From the NCBI GenBank assembly GCA_031267475.1, contig JAIRZA010000190.1:1-9585 (forward strand): a DNA stretch of 9,585 nucleotides, written 5' to 3'. The translations under genes and the position numbers were made by a program. Origin of the DNA: Spirochaetaceae bacterium (GTDB lineage: Bacteria; Spirochaetota; Spirochaetia; Treponematales; Breznakiellaceae). Under the pieces are notes generated by a model. That model was not told where the DNA came from. It saw nothing but the letters and a program-made list of their open reading frames with translations, and did not search any database. Positions 1 through 6,477 of this stretch are shown one piece after another (the first letter of the stretch is position 1; each line of letters starts with the position of its first letter).

Positions 1-738
1 CGCGCTAATTGAATGCGAACCGCGAACCCCGTCAAACGCCGCCGGTTCGCCGCGGACGGCGCGGTATAAAAATTTGCCAAAAGACACCCCAAAAACAGAA
101 CAAAGCCCCTGCTCTTCAACCCGGTGAATATCGGCGCAAGTCTTATACCCGTACCTCTTGAACAACGCCTGCGTTTTGCCGCCTGCACCCCATATTTTAT
201 CGACAGGCAGAGACAGCATAAAACTTTCCTCGCCGCCGCGTTCAACAATAAAACACCCGTCAGGCTTTGACATCCCGGAAGCAATTTTTGCAACATATTT
301 ATTAGACGCCAGCCCCACGGAAACAGTCAAACCCGCGTTTTTGCGAATATCCTCCTTCAATTTTTGCGCAAGCTCGGCAGGCGGGCCGAAAATCCGCTCA
401 GTCCCGCTAATATCAAGAAAAGCCTCGTCAATCGAAATCTGCCTTAAGTCAGGCGTGAAACGCGAGAATACATCCATAACCTCACGGGATTTCTCTTTAT
501 AGCGCTTCATATTCCCGCGCAAAAAAATTCCGTCCGGGCAAAGCTCGTACGCCCGCGCAATAGGCATCGCGGAATGAACACCATATTTACGCGCCTCGTA
601 TGAGGCAGTAGAGACAACCGCGCGCCTGTCTCCGGGAACACCCCCGGTTATCACAGGTTTTCCGCGATACAGCGCGTTGTCCAACTGCTCTACCGAAGCG
701 TAAAAAGCATCCAAATCCGCGTGCAGAAAATAACTCAT
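1..738 (-). CDS. dinB: DNA polymerase IV (Y-family translesion polymerase), N-terminal 246 residues, gene continues past the left edge
   Basis: This gene encodes an error-prone Y-family polymerase that copies past damaged template bases. The reading frame is open from ATG at 738 to the left edge. Visible motifs are HADLDAFYASVEQ at residues 6-18, with metal ligand D8 and Y13 at the steric-gate position; a fingers segment with SYEARKYGV at 46-54; and the catalytic SIDEAFLD at 102-109, with D104 and E105. VSVGLASNKYVAKIASGMSKPDG at about 139-161 is typical of the palm, and a helix-hairpin-helix segment starts at IWGAGGKTQ (182-190). Family members are usually about 350-400 residues, so the C-terminal little-finger domain, and any clamp-binding peptide, lies outside the window. 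The start is supported because the family motif begins only a few residues later, although no Shine-Dalgarno is visible. It is divergent from the operon at 898. Confidence 0.95.
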   Translation of the reverse strand, partial: MSYFLHADLDAFYASVEQLDNALYRGKPVITGGVPGDRRAVVSTASYEARKYGVHSAMPIARAYELCPDGIFLRGNMKRYKEKSREVMDVFSRFTPDLRQISIDEAFLDISGTERIFGPPAELAQKLKEDIRKNAGLTVSVGLASNKYVAKIASGMSKPDGCFIVERGGEESFMLSLPVDKIWGAGGKTQALFKRYGYKTCADIHRVEEQGLCSVFGVSFGKFLYRAVRGEPAAFDGVRGSHSISA

Positions 739-751
739 TACACTATTGTAA
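738..751. promoter_or_regulatory. 14-bp dyad TTACA-N4-TGTAA overlapping the dinB start codon
   Basis: TTACACTATTGTAA is an inverted repeat with perfect 5-bp arms and a 4-bp centre. It covers the first base of the dinB start codon and the candidate -10 box of dinB. An operator here would block dinB transcription directly. It does not resemble the Gram-negative (CTGT-N8-ACAG) or Gram-positive (GAAC-N4-GTTC) LexA boxes. Function is inferred from position only, and a dyad this short can occur by chance. Confidence 0.3.
745..750 (-). promoter_or_regulatory. Candidate -10 box (TACAAT) for dinB
   Basis: On the minus strand TACAAT ends 6 nt before the dinB ATG. Transcription would begin at or beside the start codon, giving a leaderless or nearly leaderless mRNA, which fits the absence of a Shine-Dalgarno. 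The hexamer 17 bp upstream (TTCCTT) is a poor -35 match, so the call is tentative. Confidence 0.35.
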
Positions 752-866
752 TAAGCTATCAAACACTAAGGAAGCGCCGGATTATTTTGCGGCTTGACCC
801 GCCTTCGGTATGCCTTAACTCAAACTTCATTTTTTGTTAAAATCAACCGATAGTCTAAAGAAAATC

Positions 867-872
867 TATAAT
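867..872 (+). promoter_or_regulatory. -10 promoter box (perfect TATAAT) for the operon beginning at 898
   Basis: A perfect sigma-70-type TATAAT lies in an A+T-rich stretch, placing the transcription start near 879 and leaving a leader of about 20 nt. No good -35 box is found 16-18 bp upstream; TTGTTA at 834-839 is too distant, with a 27-bp spacer. The promoter may rely on the -10 region and the A+T-rich upstream DNA, or on an activator. Confidence 0.5.
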
Positions 873-886
873 TTTTTAATTGTTGT

Positions 887-891
887 GGGAG
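887..891 (+). promoter_or_regulatory. Shine-Dalgarno GGGAG for the repeat protein gene
   Basis: GGGAG lies 6 nt before the ATG at 898. It is the same core sequence as the Shine-Dalgarno in front of smc, and it fixes the start of the first operon gene. Confidence 0.75.
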
Positions 892-897
892 TAACGC

Positions 898-2964
898 ATG
901 GAAAGCGGAAAAAAACCTTCGATTTTTAGCGATCGCGGTTTTATTGGCTCTGCCGGTGAGCTTGACGAATACGGCGTATGGGTAAAAAGCGAGCCGGAAG
1001 ATATAGCCTTTGATGACAGCGCTTTCTTTGACGAGATAGGGAAAGAGGCGGAAATAACCAGCGGCGGAGGCGGTTTCGGCTTTAACGCCGCGGCGCTCTC
1101 TAACACGGATGAATACGCGGACGAGCCGGACAGTAACAATTCCTCCGGCGGCATGGGGTTTGCGACTGATACTTTTGATGTGGATTTCGGGCCGGAGGAG
1201 CAGAGCATTGAGGAAGACGGCGCTTCCGGCGGCGCAGGCTTTGAAACTGACACTTTTGATGTGGATTTCGGGGCGGATGTTCCAAAGGAACAGAACGCGA
1301 ATATTGGAGACGGCGGCGTGTTCGTCGACACCTCCAGCGGCGTGGAGTTTTCATCCGACACCTTCGATGTGGATTTCGGGGAGGACATCCCGGAGGAACA
1401 GGACGCGGAGGCGCGTGATGCATCCATAGAGGAGGATTTCACGACCAACCCGTTCAACGCCGATTTCGGGACAGATGAAACCGACGGCGGGAACACAGAC
1501 GCGGAGGCGCGTGATGTATCCATAGAGGAAGACTTCACGACCGACCCGTTCAACGCAGATTTCGGGACAGACGAAACTGACAGCCAGAAAGTGTATACAG
1601 AGGGCGCTGATGTACCCGTTGTTGAAAAAGTTGTCGCCGCGGATAATCTTGGCTTGGATTTTGGTACGGGCGAGATCGACGGCCAGAAAGTGTATACAGA
1701 GGGCGCTGATATACCCGTTGTTGGAAAAATTGTCGCCGCGGACAATCTTGATCTGGATTTTGGAACGGATGAGCCCGAGGAACATGGCCTTGATGTAGAG
1801 GAGCGCGATGTATCCATTGGCGAAGAATTTGATGTTGATGACGAGGAAGGCGGGGGCGGCTACGATCTTGAAATTGCTGTAGACGATGTTCTTGACAAGC
1901 CGCAAAAAGCACAGCCGGCGGATGTTGACGGAAACGAAAAAGCCGCGCCGCCGCAGGCGGAAACGCGCTCGACCGAGCTTTTGTTAAAAATCGTTGATGA
2001 ACTTTCTACGATAAAGGCTGAATTAAACAATCTGAAAGAAGAAATTTCAACTATGCGCGGAGAAGTTTCGACTACGGACATTCAAGGCGGCGGAAAAAAT
2101 GACTCAGGCGGCGAAAACGAGTCGCTTTTCGGTTCGGAAGCGGAAACGCCCGGGTATATTGACGGAGAGCGGCTTTCCGGGCGGGACGCGGCATCTTCAA
2201 CACAGGGATTGGAGCCGCCCCGCAAGGCAGCCGCTCCTGATTTGTCTGTCGATCTGGATTTTAGCGCTGAAGAAGAAATCTCCGCGGCATCGCCCTTCGG
2301 AACGAATGGCGATGTTTCAGAAACAGCGGAGGAACACATCACAGTTCCCCCTTTGCCTGAAGATGAGGCAAGCTGGACTGACACTCAATCCGCCGCGTAT
2401 GACGAGGCGGCGGAGGATGTCAATACCGCGGACGAGCTGGAACTGCCGCCGCCCGCGGACGAACTGGAGCTGCCGCCGCCCGCAGACGAACTTGAATTAC
2501 CGCCGCCGCCAGACGAACTGGAGCTGCCGCCGCCCGCGGACGAACTGGAGTTGCCGCCTCCCGCGGACGACCTGGAACTGCCGCCGCCCGCAGACGAACT
2601 GGAGTTGCCGCCGCCCGCGGACGAACTGGAACTGGAATTGCCGCCGCCGCCGCCAAAACGCGCCGCGCCTCCTCCTAAGCCAAAACCTGTCGTGAAACCT
2701 GCCGCGCCGCAGTCCAAAGCGACAAAGGCAAGTCCCGCGCCGGCTATTTCGCCGCCGGCTCCGCAGGCGGAAGCTAAAAAAGCGCAGGAGAAACCGGGTC
2801 AAGATTCTTCGGATTCGCAGCAGTTAAAAAAGGAATTACAGGTTGTACTTTCTTATATGGACAGGCTGCTCGAATCTCTTCCTGACGATAAAATCGAAGA
2901 GTTTGCGCGTTCCAAGCAATTTGATATATACAAAAAAGTGTTCAAAGAATTGGGACTCGTGTAA
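898..2964 (+). CDS. Acidic repeat-rich protein with conserved-looking C-terminal helical domain; function unknown
   Basis: I do not recognise a named family. The 688-residue product has no signal peptide or membrane segment, so it is probably cytoplasmic. Reading along it: a non-repetitive N-terminus (about 1-60) with LDEYGVWVKSEPEDI at 22-36; an acidic region (about 90-290) with seven DFG-centred repeats; a predicted coiled coil (358-391, leucine/isoleucine heptads); an acidic linker with a degenerate copy, DLDFS, at 452-456; eight units of ADELELPPP (511-586); a Pro/Lys/Ala tail (587-635); and a well-ordered helical C-terminus (641-688) containing LSYMDRLLESLPDDKIEEFA and YKKVFKELGL. The layout suggests an elongated scaffold or adaptor with multivalent docking motifs; this is inference. 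It is the first gene of the operon, with a good Shine-Dalgarno and TATAAT box, and its stop overlaps the next start as TAATG. The middle should be mostly disordered and variable between strains. Confidence 0.85.
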   Translation: MESGKKPSIFSDRGFIGSAGELDEYGVWVKSEPEDIAFDDSAFFDEIGKEAEITSGGGGFGFNAAALSNTDEYADEPDSNNSSGGMGFATDTFDVDFGPEEQSIEEDGASGGAGFETDTFDVDFGADVPKEQNANIGDGGVFVDTSSGVEFSSDTFDVDFGEDIPEEQDAEARDASIEEDFTTNPFNADFGTDETDGGNTDAEARDVSIEEDFTTDPFNADFGTDETDSQKVYTEGADVPVVEKVVAADNLGLDFGTGEIDGQKVYTEGADIPVVGKIVAADNLDLDFGTDEPEEHGLDVEERDVSIGEEFDVDDEEGGGGYDLEIAVDDVLDKPQKAQPADVDGNEKAAPPQAETRSTELLLKIVDELSTIKAELNNLKEEISTMRGEVSTTDIQGGGKNDSGGENESLFGSEAETPGYIDGERLSGRDAASSTQGLEPPRKAAAPDLSVDLDFSAEEEISAASPFGTNGDVSETAEEHITVPPLPEDEASWTDTQSAAYDEAAEDVNTADELELPPPADELELPPPADELELPPPPDELELPPPADELELPPPADDLELPPPADELELPPPADELELELPPPPPKRAAPPPKPKPVVKPAAPQSKATKASPAPAISPPAPQAEAKKAQEKPGQDSSDSQQLKKELQVVLSYMDRLLESLPDDKIEEFARSKQFDIYKKVFKELGLV
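1165..1767 (+). repeat. Seven-copy DFG protein repeat array (about 27-36 residue period)
   Basis: Encodes residues 90-290 of the repeat protein. The core is [D/N]-x-D-F-G, with its phenylalanine at residues 97, 124, 160, 190, 222, 255 and 288. The first three copies read TFDVDFG, the next two PFNADFG, and the last two L-x-LDFG. Acidic linkers separate the cores. The graded similarity between neighbours implies stepwise local duplication. Confidence 0.85.
1402..1581 (+). repeat. 96-bp direct tandem duplication within the DFG array
   Basis: The block beginning at 1402 (encoding DAEARDASIEEDFTTNPFNA and onward) recurs at 1498, 96 bp or 32 codons later. By eye there are 7 differences over 84 aligned bases. 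The period keeps the reading frame, so gain or loss of a unit changes length only. Confidence 0.85.
1583..1780 (+). repeat. 99-bp direct tandem duplication within the DFG array
   Basis: The block beginning at 1583 (encoding QKVYTEGADVPVVEKVVAAD and onward) recurs at 1682, 99 bp or 33 codons later. The first 60 or so bases are nearly identical and the end is more diverged. It directly follows the 96-bp duplication but has a different linker sequence, so it arose as a separate event. Confidence 0.85.
2428..2655 (+). repeat. Eight-unit 27-bp repeat encoding ADELELPPP
   Basis: Encodes residues 511-586. Six units are ADELELPPP or the close variants PDELELPPP and ADDLELPPP, and the last unit is expanded to ADELELELPPPPP. 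Units differ at many third codon positions (CTG/TTG/CTT/TTA, GCG/GCA, GAA/GAG) while the peptide is nearly constant. This points to selection on the protein rather than a very recent expansion. Copy-number change stays in frame. Confidence 0.9.
2952..2955 (+). promoter_or_regulatory. Shine-Dalgarno-like GGGA for the 106-residue protein
   Basis: GGGA lies 8 nt before the ATG at 2964, inside the last codons of the upstream gene. Together with the TAATG stop/start overlap it favours translational coupling. It supports this ATG over the in-frame ATG three codons later (2973). Confidence 0.5.
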
Positions 2965-3284
2965 TGCAGTCTATGGAGGCGCTGCGCCGCAAACTTGATA
3001 ATTATAAAAGGGCGTATTCGACTTTGCAGGGCTTTGTCTTGGATTTTCCAAAAGAGTTTGAGGGAAAATCAAGACAGGGTTTTTATAAGCAGATAGGCGG
3101 CATGATCTCTTCTTTCGGCGCGTCTATACGGCTGCCGAGCCGCCGCGTTTTGGTTTTGCTGCCGCTGGAGTATGACTGCGCCCTTGTCGCCCACCGCATC
3201 TGCGCCAATCTTGAAGCTGTAGTTCCGCTTTTTTTTGAATCGAATAACACGGATATAATCGTAAATCTTATTCGTGATTATTGA
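2964..3284 (+). CDS. Small protein of unknown function, 106 residues, between the repeat protein and two Maf-like proteins
   Basis: Not recognised. The protein has a basic, probably helical N-terminus (about 3-25), then an aromatic-rich segment, FVLDFPKEFEGKSRQGFYKQI, at about 24-44. The C-terminal half resembles a small alpha/beta fold: strand SRRVLVLLPLEYD (59-71), helix CALVAHRICANLEA (72-85), strand VVPLFFES (86-93) and terminal helix TDIIVNLIRDY (96-106). There is no signal peptide or long membrane helix, so it is probably cytoplasmic. Its start overlaps the upstream stop by 1 nt and its stop is 3 nt before the next ATG, so its amount should be tied to its neighbours, consistent with a partner of the repeat protein or of the Maf-like enzymes. 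That is inference from context. Confidence 0.8.
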   Translation: MQSMEALRRKLDNYKRAYSTLQGFVLDFPKEFEGKSRQGFYKQIGGMISSFGASIRLPSRRVLVLLPLEYDCALVAHRICANLEAVVPLFFESNNTDIIVNLIRDY

Positions 3285-3287
3285 CAA

Positions 3288-4802
3288 ATGGACGAGACGC
3301 TTGCCCGCGCTCAATGCGGTTTAAATACGGCGGCGGCTGGACAAAAAAATATTCACTCCCGTTACAACCCTTTAATTGAAGCGGAACGTTATATAGCTTC
3401 GTTAAACCTTCGCGGCGACTTTGAATATATTATTTTGGCGGAATGCGGGCTTTGCTATGTTATTGAGCCGCTGCGTAAAAAATTTCCGGCGGCGAAAATT
3501 GTCAGCCTGCATTTAAGCGCGTTTTACGCCGGCAAAAGCGCCGCGCAGCCGGACGCGGAATGGACGCCTGATTCGGCCGCCAGCCTCAACCTGTTTTTAG
3601 AAAGTGAAATTGACGATATTGAAGCGGATAAAATTAAAATAATTGAATGGCGGCCCTCCGCCGGCGCGTACGGCGGCGAATATTTAAATCTTATAAAAGA
3701 TATTACCGCGTTTGTTAAAAGAATTGACGCGAGCAAACGCACACGGAAAGTTTTCGGACGGCGCTGGTTTAGAAATGTTATTAAAAATTGTTTTTTATTT
3801 AATGACTGCGTTAATTTCGCGGAGACAACCAGAAGCGGCGCTGATTGTATCATTGCGGGAGCAGGTCCGGCTTTGGAAGACGCTTACGGCGCGATTCGGC
3901 GTTTGACAAAAAACGGCGCCGTGTTGATAGCGGTCTCATCGGCGGTAAACGCGCTGCTTCAAGCCGGTTTCCGTCCTGATATTATCATCGCCTGCGACGG
4001 CGGCGGCTGGGCGCCGCTTCACCTTTTTGAAAGCCTAAGATTTTTTCGCGGCAAAAAAGAGCCGTACCCTGTTTTAGCCTTCAGCCTTAGCGCCGCGATA
4101 CCTTCACAGTGCGCCGCCTTCAATTTGCTGCCCATAAGCGATGAAAGCCTTTTTCAGAATATCGCGTGTCAGCGCCTGGATATTCCGCGATTATCTTTCC
4201 CGCAGCGTGGAACGGTCAGCGCTTCCGCTGTAGATCTGGCGCTTCATATATCCGGCGGCGCGATTTATACCGCCGGAATAAATTTTTCACACAAAGACAT
4301 ACGCTCTCACGCGAAGCCTTACGCCTTTGACGCGCTTTTAGCGGATGCCGCAAGCCGGTTTAGCCCCCTGTACACGCTTCAATTTGAGCGCTCCGGCGCG
4401 ATTATAAAATCCGGCGCGAATAGTATCTATGCAAATTGGTTTTCAGGACAGAATTATCCGCGAAAAATATATCCCATTACGGACAGCGACCGCGCCTTTG
4501 ATAAAAAGGCGCGGAACATAGCGGCGGATAAATTGGGATTGTCCGGAAACTTTAACCCATCAAGCCGGCTCGCTTTTAGCAAGCAAAAACGAGTATACAG
4601 CCGGACTGTTACGCGCTTCATAGCGGCCCTAATAGCGGCTTTGGAATCGCCTTCAGCGCCGCCTGCCGCGAAAGAAAAATTAACGCTTGAATTGTCGAAT
4701 ATGCTATTAGACGGGGGCGATGCGCCGCGGAATTGCGATTTGCGCGAAGAACTGCTGCGCGTCAGCGAAAAATATCGTACTATAGAGGCGCGACATGGAT
4801 AA
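3288..4802 (+). CDS. Maf/MptE-like (DUF115) protein, putative motility-associated glycosyltransferase, copy 1
   Basis: A 504-residue member of the DUF115 family, which includes archaeal 6-hydroxymethylpterin diphosphokinase MptE and bacterial Maf flagellin glycosyltransferases. Maf proteins act in the cytoplasm, adding nonulosonic-acid-type sugars to flagellin. Visible features are HSRYNPLIEAERYI at 23-36, typical of the Maf N-terminus; FGRRWFRNVIKN at 156-167; the nucleotide-binding-like loop IIAGAGPALEDA at 188-199; VSSAVNALLQAGFRPDIIIACD at 216-237; and GTVSASAVDLALHISGGAIY at 308-327, followed by AGINFSH. No signal peptide is present. An in-frame stop lies two codons before the ATG, so this is the earliest possible start. 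No Shine-Dalgarno is visible, suggesting translation coupled to the gene 3 nt upstream. It shares motifs but little overall sequence with the next gene. The substrate cannot be told from sequence. Confidence 0.85.
   Translation: MDETLARAQCGLNTAAAGQKNIHSRYNPLIEAERYIASLNLRGDFEYIILAECGLCYVIEPLRKKFPAAKIVSLHLSAFYAGKSAAQPDAEWTPDSAASLNLFLESEIDDIEADKIKIIEWRPSAGAYGGEYLNLIKDITAFVKRIDASKRTRKVFGRRWFRNVIKNCFLFNDCVNFAETTRSGADCIIAGAGPALEDAYGAIRRLTKNGAVLIAVSSAVNALLQAGFRPDIIIACDGGGWAPLHLFESLRFFRGKKEPYPVLAFSLSAAIPSQCAAFNLLPISDESLFQNIACQRLDIPRLSFPQRGTVSASAVDLALHISGGAIYTAGINFSHKDIRSHAKPYAFDALLADAASRFSPLYTLQFERSGAIIKSGANSIYANWFSGQNYPRKIYPITDSDRAFDKKARNIAADKLGLSGNFNPSSRLAFSKQKRVYSRTVTRFIAALIAALESPSAPPAAKEKLTLELSNMLLDGGDAPRNCDLREELLRVSEKYRTIEARHG
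4785..4788 (+). promoter_or_regulatory. Shine-Dalgarno GAGG for the second Maf-like gene
   Basis: GAGG lies 6 nt before the ATG at 4795, within the end of the first Maf-like gene. It supports this start, which gives an 8-nt overlap between the two genes. Confidence 0.6.
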
Positions 4803-6477
4803 ATATGATCTTTTTGATAGAAATCTCCTTGCGCTTTCGCGTGTCGATCCGGCTCTGAGCGCTCGTTTAAGCGCCGCGGAAACCACGCTGGGGTGTTACA
4901 GATTTGTAGAAGGGCGGCGGACGAGCGTCCCGGCGTGGGTTGATTCGAGCGGCGCGGCGCATACTTTACATTCGCTTGTATCGCCGGAGCGCGAGGCTGG
5001 CAGGCTGCTTTCAACCTTGAAAGACGGGCAATATGTTGTAATCATGGGAATTGGCGCGGGCTTCATGGCGGAAGCCGTTCTTTCCCGCGGCGATACGGCG
5101 CGACTGCTTGTCATAGAATATGATATTAACGGATTCGCGGAATTGCTATGTCATTATGATTATGTAAAAATATTTAACGACGAGCGATTTTTTATCCTTA
5201 TCGATTCTGAACCGTCCATAATCGAAAATTATATTATTCAAACATTTCAGCCGGCTCTGTACAACGGCATACAGACGCTCCCGTTGCGCGCGCGGACAGA
5301 TTATGACGAGGCGCATTTTGGTCCCGCGGCAGACGCTGTTAAATCGGCGATTGATCAGGCAGCCTCCGACTATTCCGTGCAGACGATGTTCGGCAGGCGC
5401 TGGTTTTCAAATATTATACGCAACTTGTTCGCGGCGGAAAAACAGCGCGGTGTGTTTCCGCCGGTAAAAAACGCCGCAATCTGCGCGGCGGGGCCGTCGC
5501 TGGATTTGCAACTCGATAATATCGCCAAAGAGCGAAAATCGTTTTTTCTTATCGCCGCAGATACCGCGCTTTCAACATTGCTGGGGGCCGGACTGCCGCC
5601 TGACGCGGTAATATCTATCGATTGCCAGCATATTAGCTACTACCATTTCATGAACCGGCTGCCGCCGGACATCCCTCTGTTTCTGGATTTATCAAGCCCT
5701 CCGCTTTTAACATCCCTTGCAAAAAATTATTTTTTCTTTTCAGGCGGGCATCCGTTAAGCAATTATATAACACACTTTTTTAGACCGTTTCCGGAAATCG
5801 ACACATCGGGCGCAAACGTTACCTTTGCGGCCCTGTCGCTCGCGGAGCGGCTGGGCGCGAAAAACATATCCGTTTATGGCGCTGATTTTTCGTACCCAAA
5901 AGGAAAACTTTACACCCGCCCCGCGTATTTGTACTCTTACTTTCGCCGCGGGCAGAACCGCTTTACTCCGGCTGAAAACTTTGCGGCCTCGTTTTTGTAT
6001 AACGCGAAAACTTTGCGGCGTGTCAAAAACGCCGCCTCATGGTACTATGAAACACAGACGCTGTCTTTGTACCGCAAGAAATTTGAGCAGAAGGCGGCGC
6101 TCGTCAACGCCGGTATAAACGCCGCGCTTGGCGAAGGCGCGCCCCTAACATTTTCCGGTATGAAGACACGCGGCTTGAATATACAAAAAGACGAGCCGGC
6201 GCGCTTGCTTGCCGCGGGAAAAGCCCTATGCGGCGCGAAAGAATTTTTATCTTTTTATGGGGAAAACATAGACAGCCTGCCTCTGCCGGAAGAAAATATC
6301 ACAAGCTATCAGCGTAAGCTGCCGGAAACACAGCGGTTGATTTTTACCACATTGCTGCCCGCCGCCGCCGCGATAAAATATCGCGGCGCGGACTGCGGAG
6401 TGAAAGAATTGCTGACCTCTGTAAAAGCATATTGCCTAACGGAATTGTCCCGCGTGCTGAGCGTCCGCCGGCATTAG
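4795..6477 (+). CDS. Maf/MptE-like (DUF115) protein, putative motility-associated glycosyltransferase, copy 2
   Basis: A 560-residue DUF115 protein, last gene of the operon. It has an N-terminal Rossmann-like element, QYVVIMGIGAGFMAEAVL (79-96) followed by LLVIEYD (104-110), which copy 1 lacks in this form. The core shows FGRRWFSNIIRN at 199-210, matching the motif of copy 1; ICAAGPSLDLQLDNI at 229-243; DTALSTLLGAGLPPDAVISI at 256-275 with DCQ after it; and SGANVTFAALSLAERLGAKN at 338-357 leading to VYGADFSYPKGKLYT at 360-374. The last 130 residues are helical and of no assigned role. No signal peptide is seen. By family it should act on a nucleotide- or diphosphate-linked sugar and a protein acceptor, probably flagellin; the actual donor and acceptor are not visible. 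Its TAG stop overlaps the TAA of smc on the opposite strand. Confidence 0.87.
   Translation: MDKYDLFDRNLLALSRVDPALSARLSAAETTLGCYRFVEGRRTSVPAWVDSSGAAHTLHSLVSPEREAGRLLSTLKDGQYVVIMGIGAGFMAEAVLSRGDTARLLVIEYDINGFAELLCHYDYVKIFNDERFFILIDSEPSIIENYIIQTFQPALYNGIQTLPLRARTDYDEAHFGPAADAVKSAIDQAASDYSVQTMFGRRWFSNIIRNLFAAEKQRGVFPPVKNAAICAAGPSLDLQLDNIAKERKSFFLIAADTALSTLLGAGLPPDAVISIDCQHISYYHFMNRLPPDIPLFLDLSSPPLLTSLAKNYFFFSGGHPLSNYITHFFRPFPEIDTSGANVTFAALSLAERLGAKNISVYGADFSYPKGKLYTRPAYLYSYFRRGQNRFTPAENFAASFLYNAKTLRRVKNAASWYYETQTLSLYRKKFEQKAALVNAGINAALGEGAPLTFSGMKTRGLNIQKDEPARLLAAGKALCGAKEFLSFYGENIDSLPLPEENITSYQRKLPETQRLIFTTLLPAAAAIKYRGADCGVKELLTSVKAYCLTELSRVLSVRRH

Larger units (their letters stand above)
739..897. 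other. Divergent intergenic region between dinB and the four-gene operon
   Basis: These 159 bp separate two divergent genes and should hold both promoters. The right part (821-881) is A+T-rich and holds the TATAAT box and Shine-Dalgarno of the operon. The left part holds the TTACA/TGTAA dyad. The middle (770-815) is more G+C-rich, with no convincing hairpin, small reading frame or RNA gene. Confidence 0.7.

Noticed and set aside
158..502. 114-codon plus-strand frame opposite dinB
   Set aside because: The minus strand encodes unmistakable Y-family polymerase motifs over the whole stretch, so this is a shadow.
838..853. ACCGATAG preceded by TAAA, considered as a flagellar sigma-28 promoter
   Set aside because: The TAAA element is only 4 bp from the -10-like part, far short of the usual spacing; the TATAAT at 867-872 is a better call.
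876..1817. Long antisense frame opposite the acidic repeat region (Ser/Pro-rich)
   Set aside because: It mirrors the codon pattern of the plus-strand repeats; Asp/Glu/Gly-rich codons read backwards give Ser/Pro-rich peptide. It has no family motif, and the plus gene has promoter, Shine-Dalgarno and operon context.
2385..2717. Antisense Gly/Ser-rich frame over the ADELELPPP repeats
   Set aside because: Shadow of the 27-bp repeat; the low-complexity translation follows from the GCC/GCG-rich repeat and has no start signal of its own.
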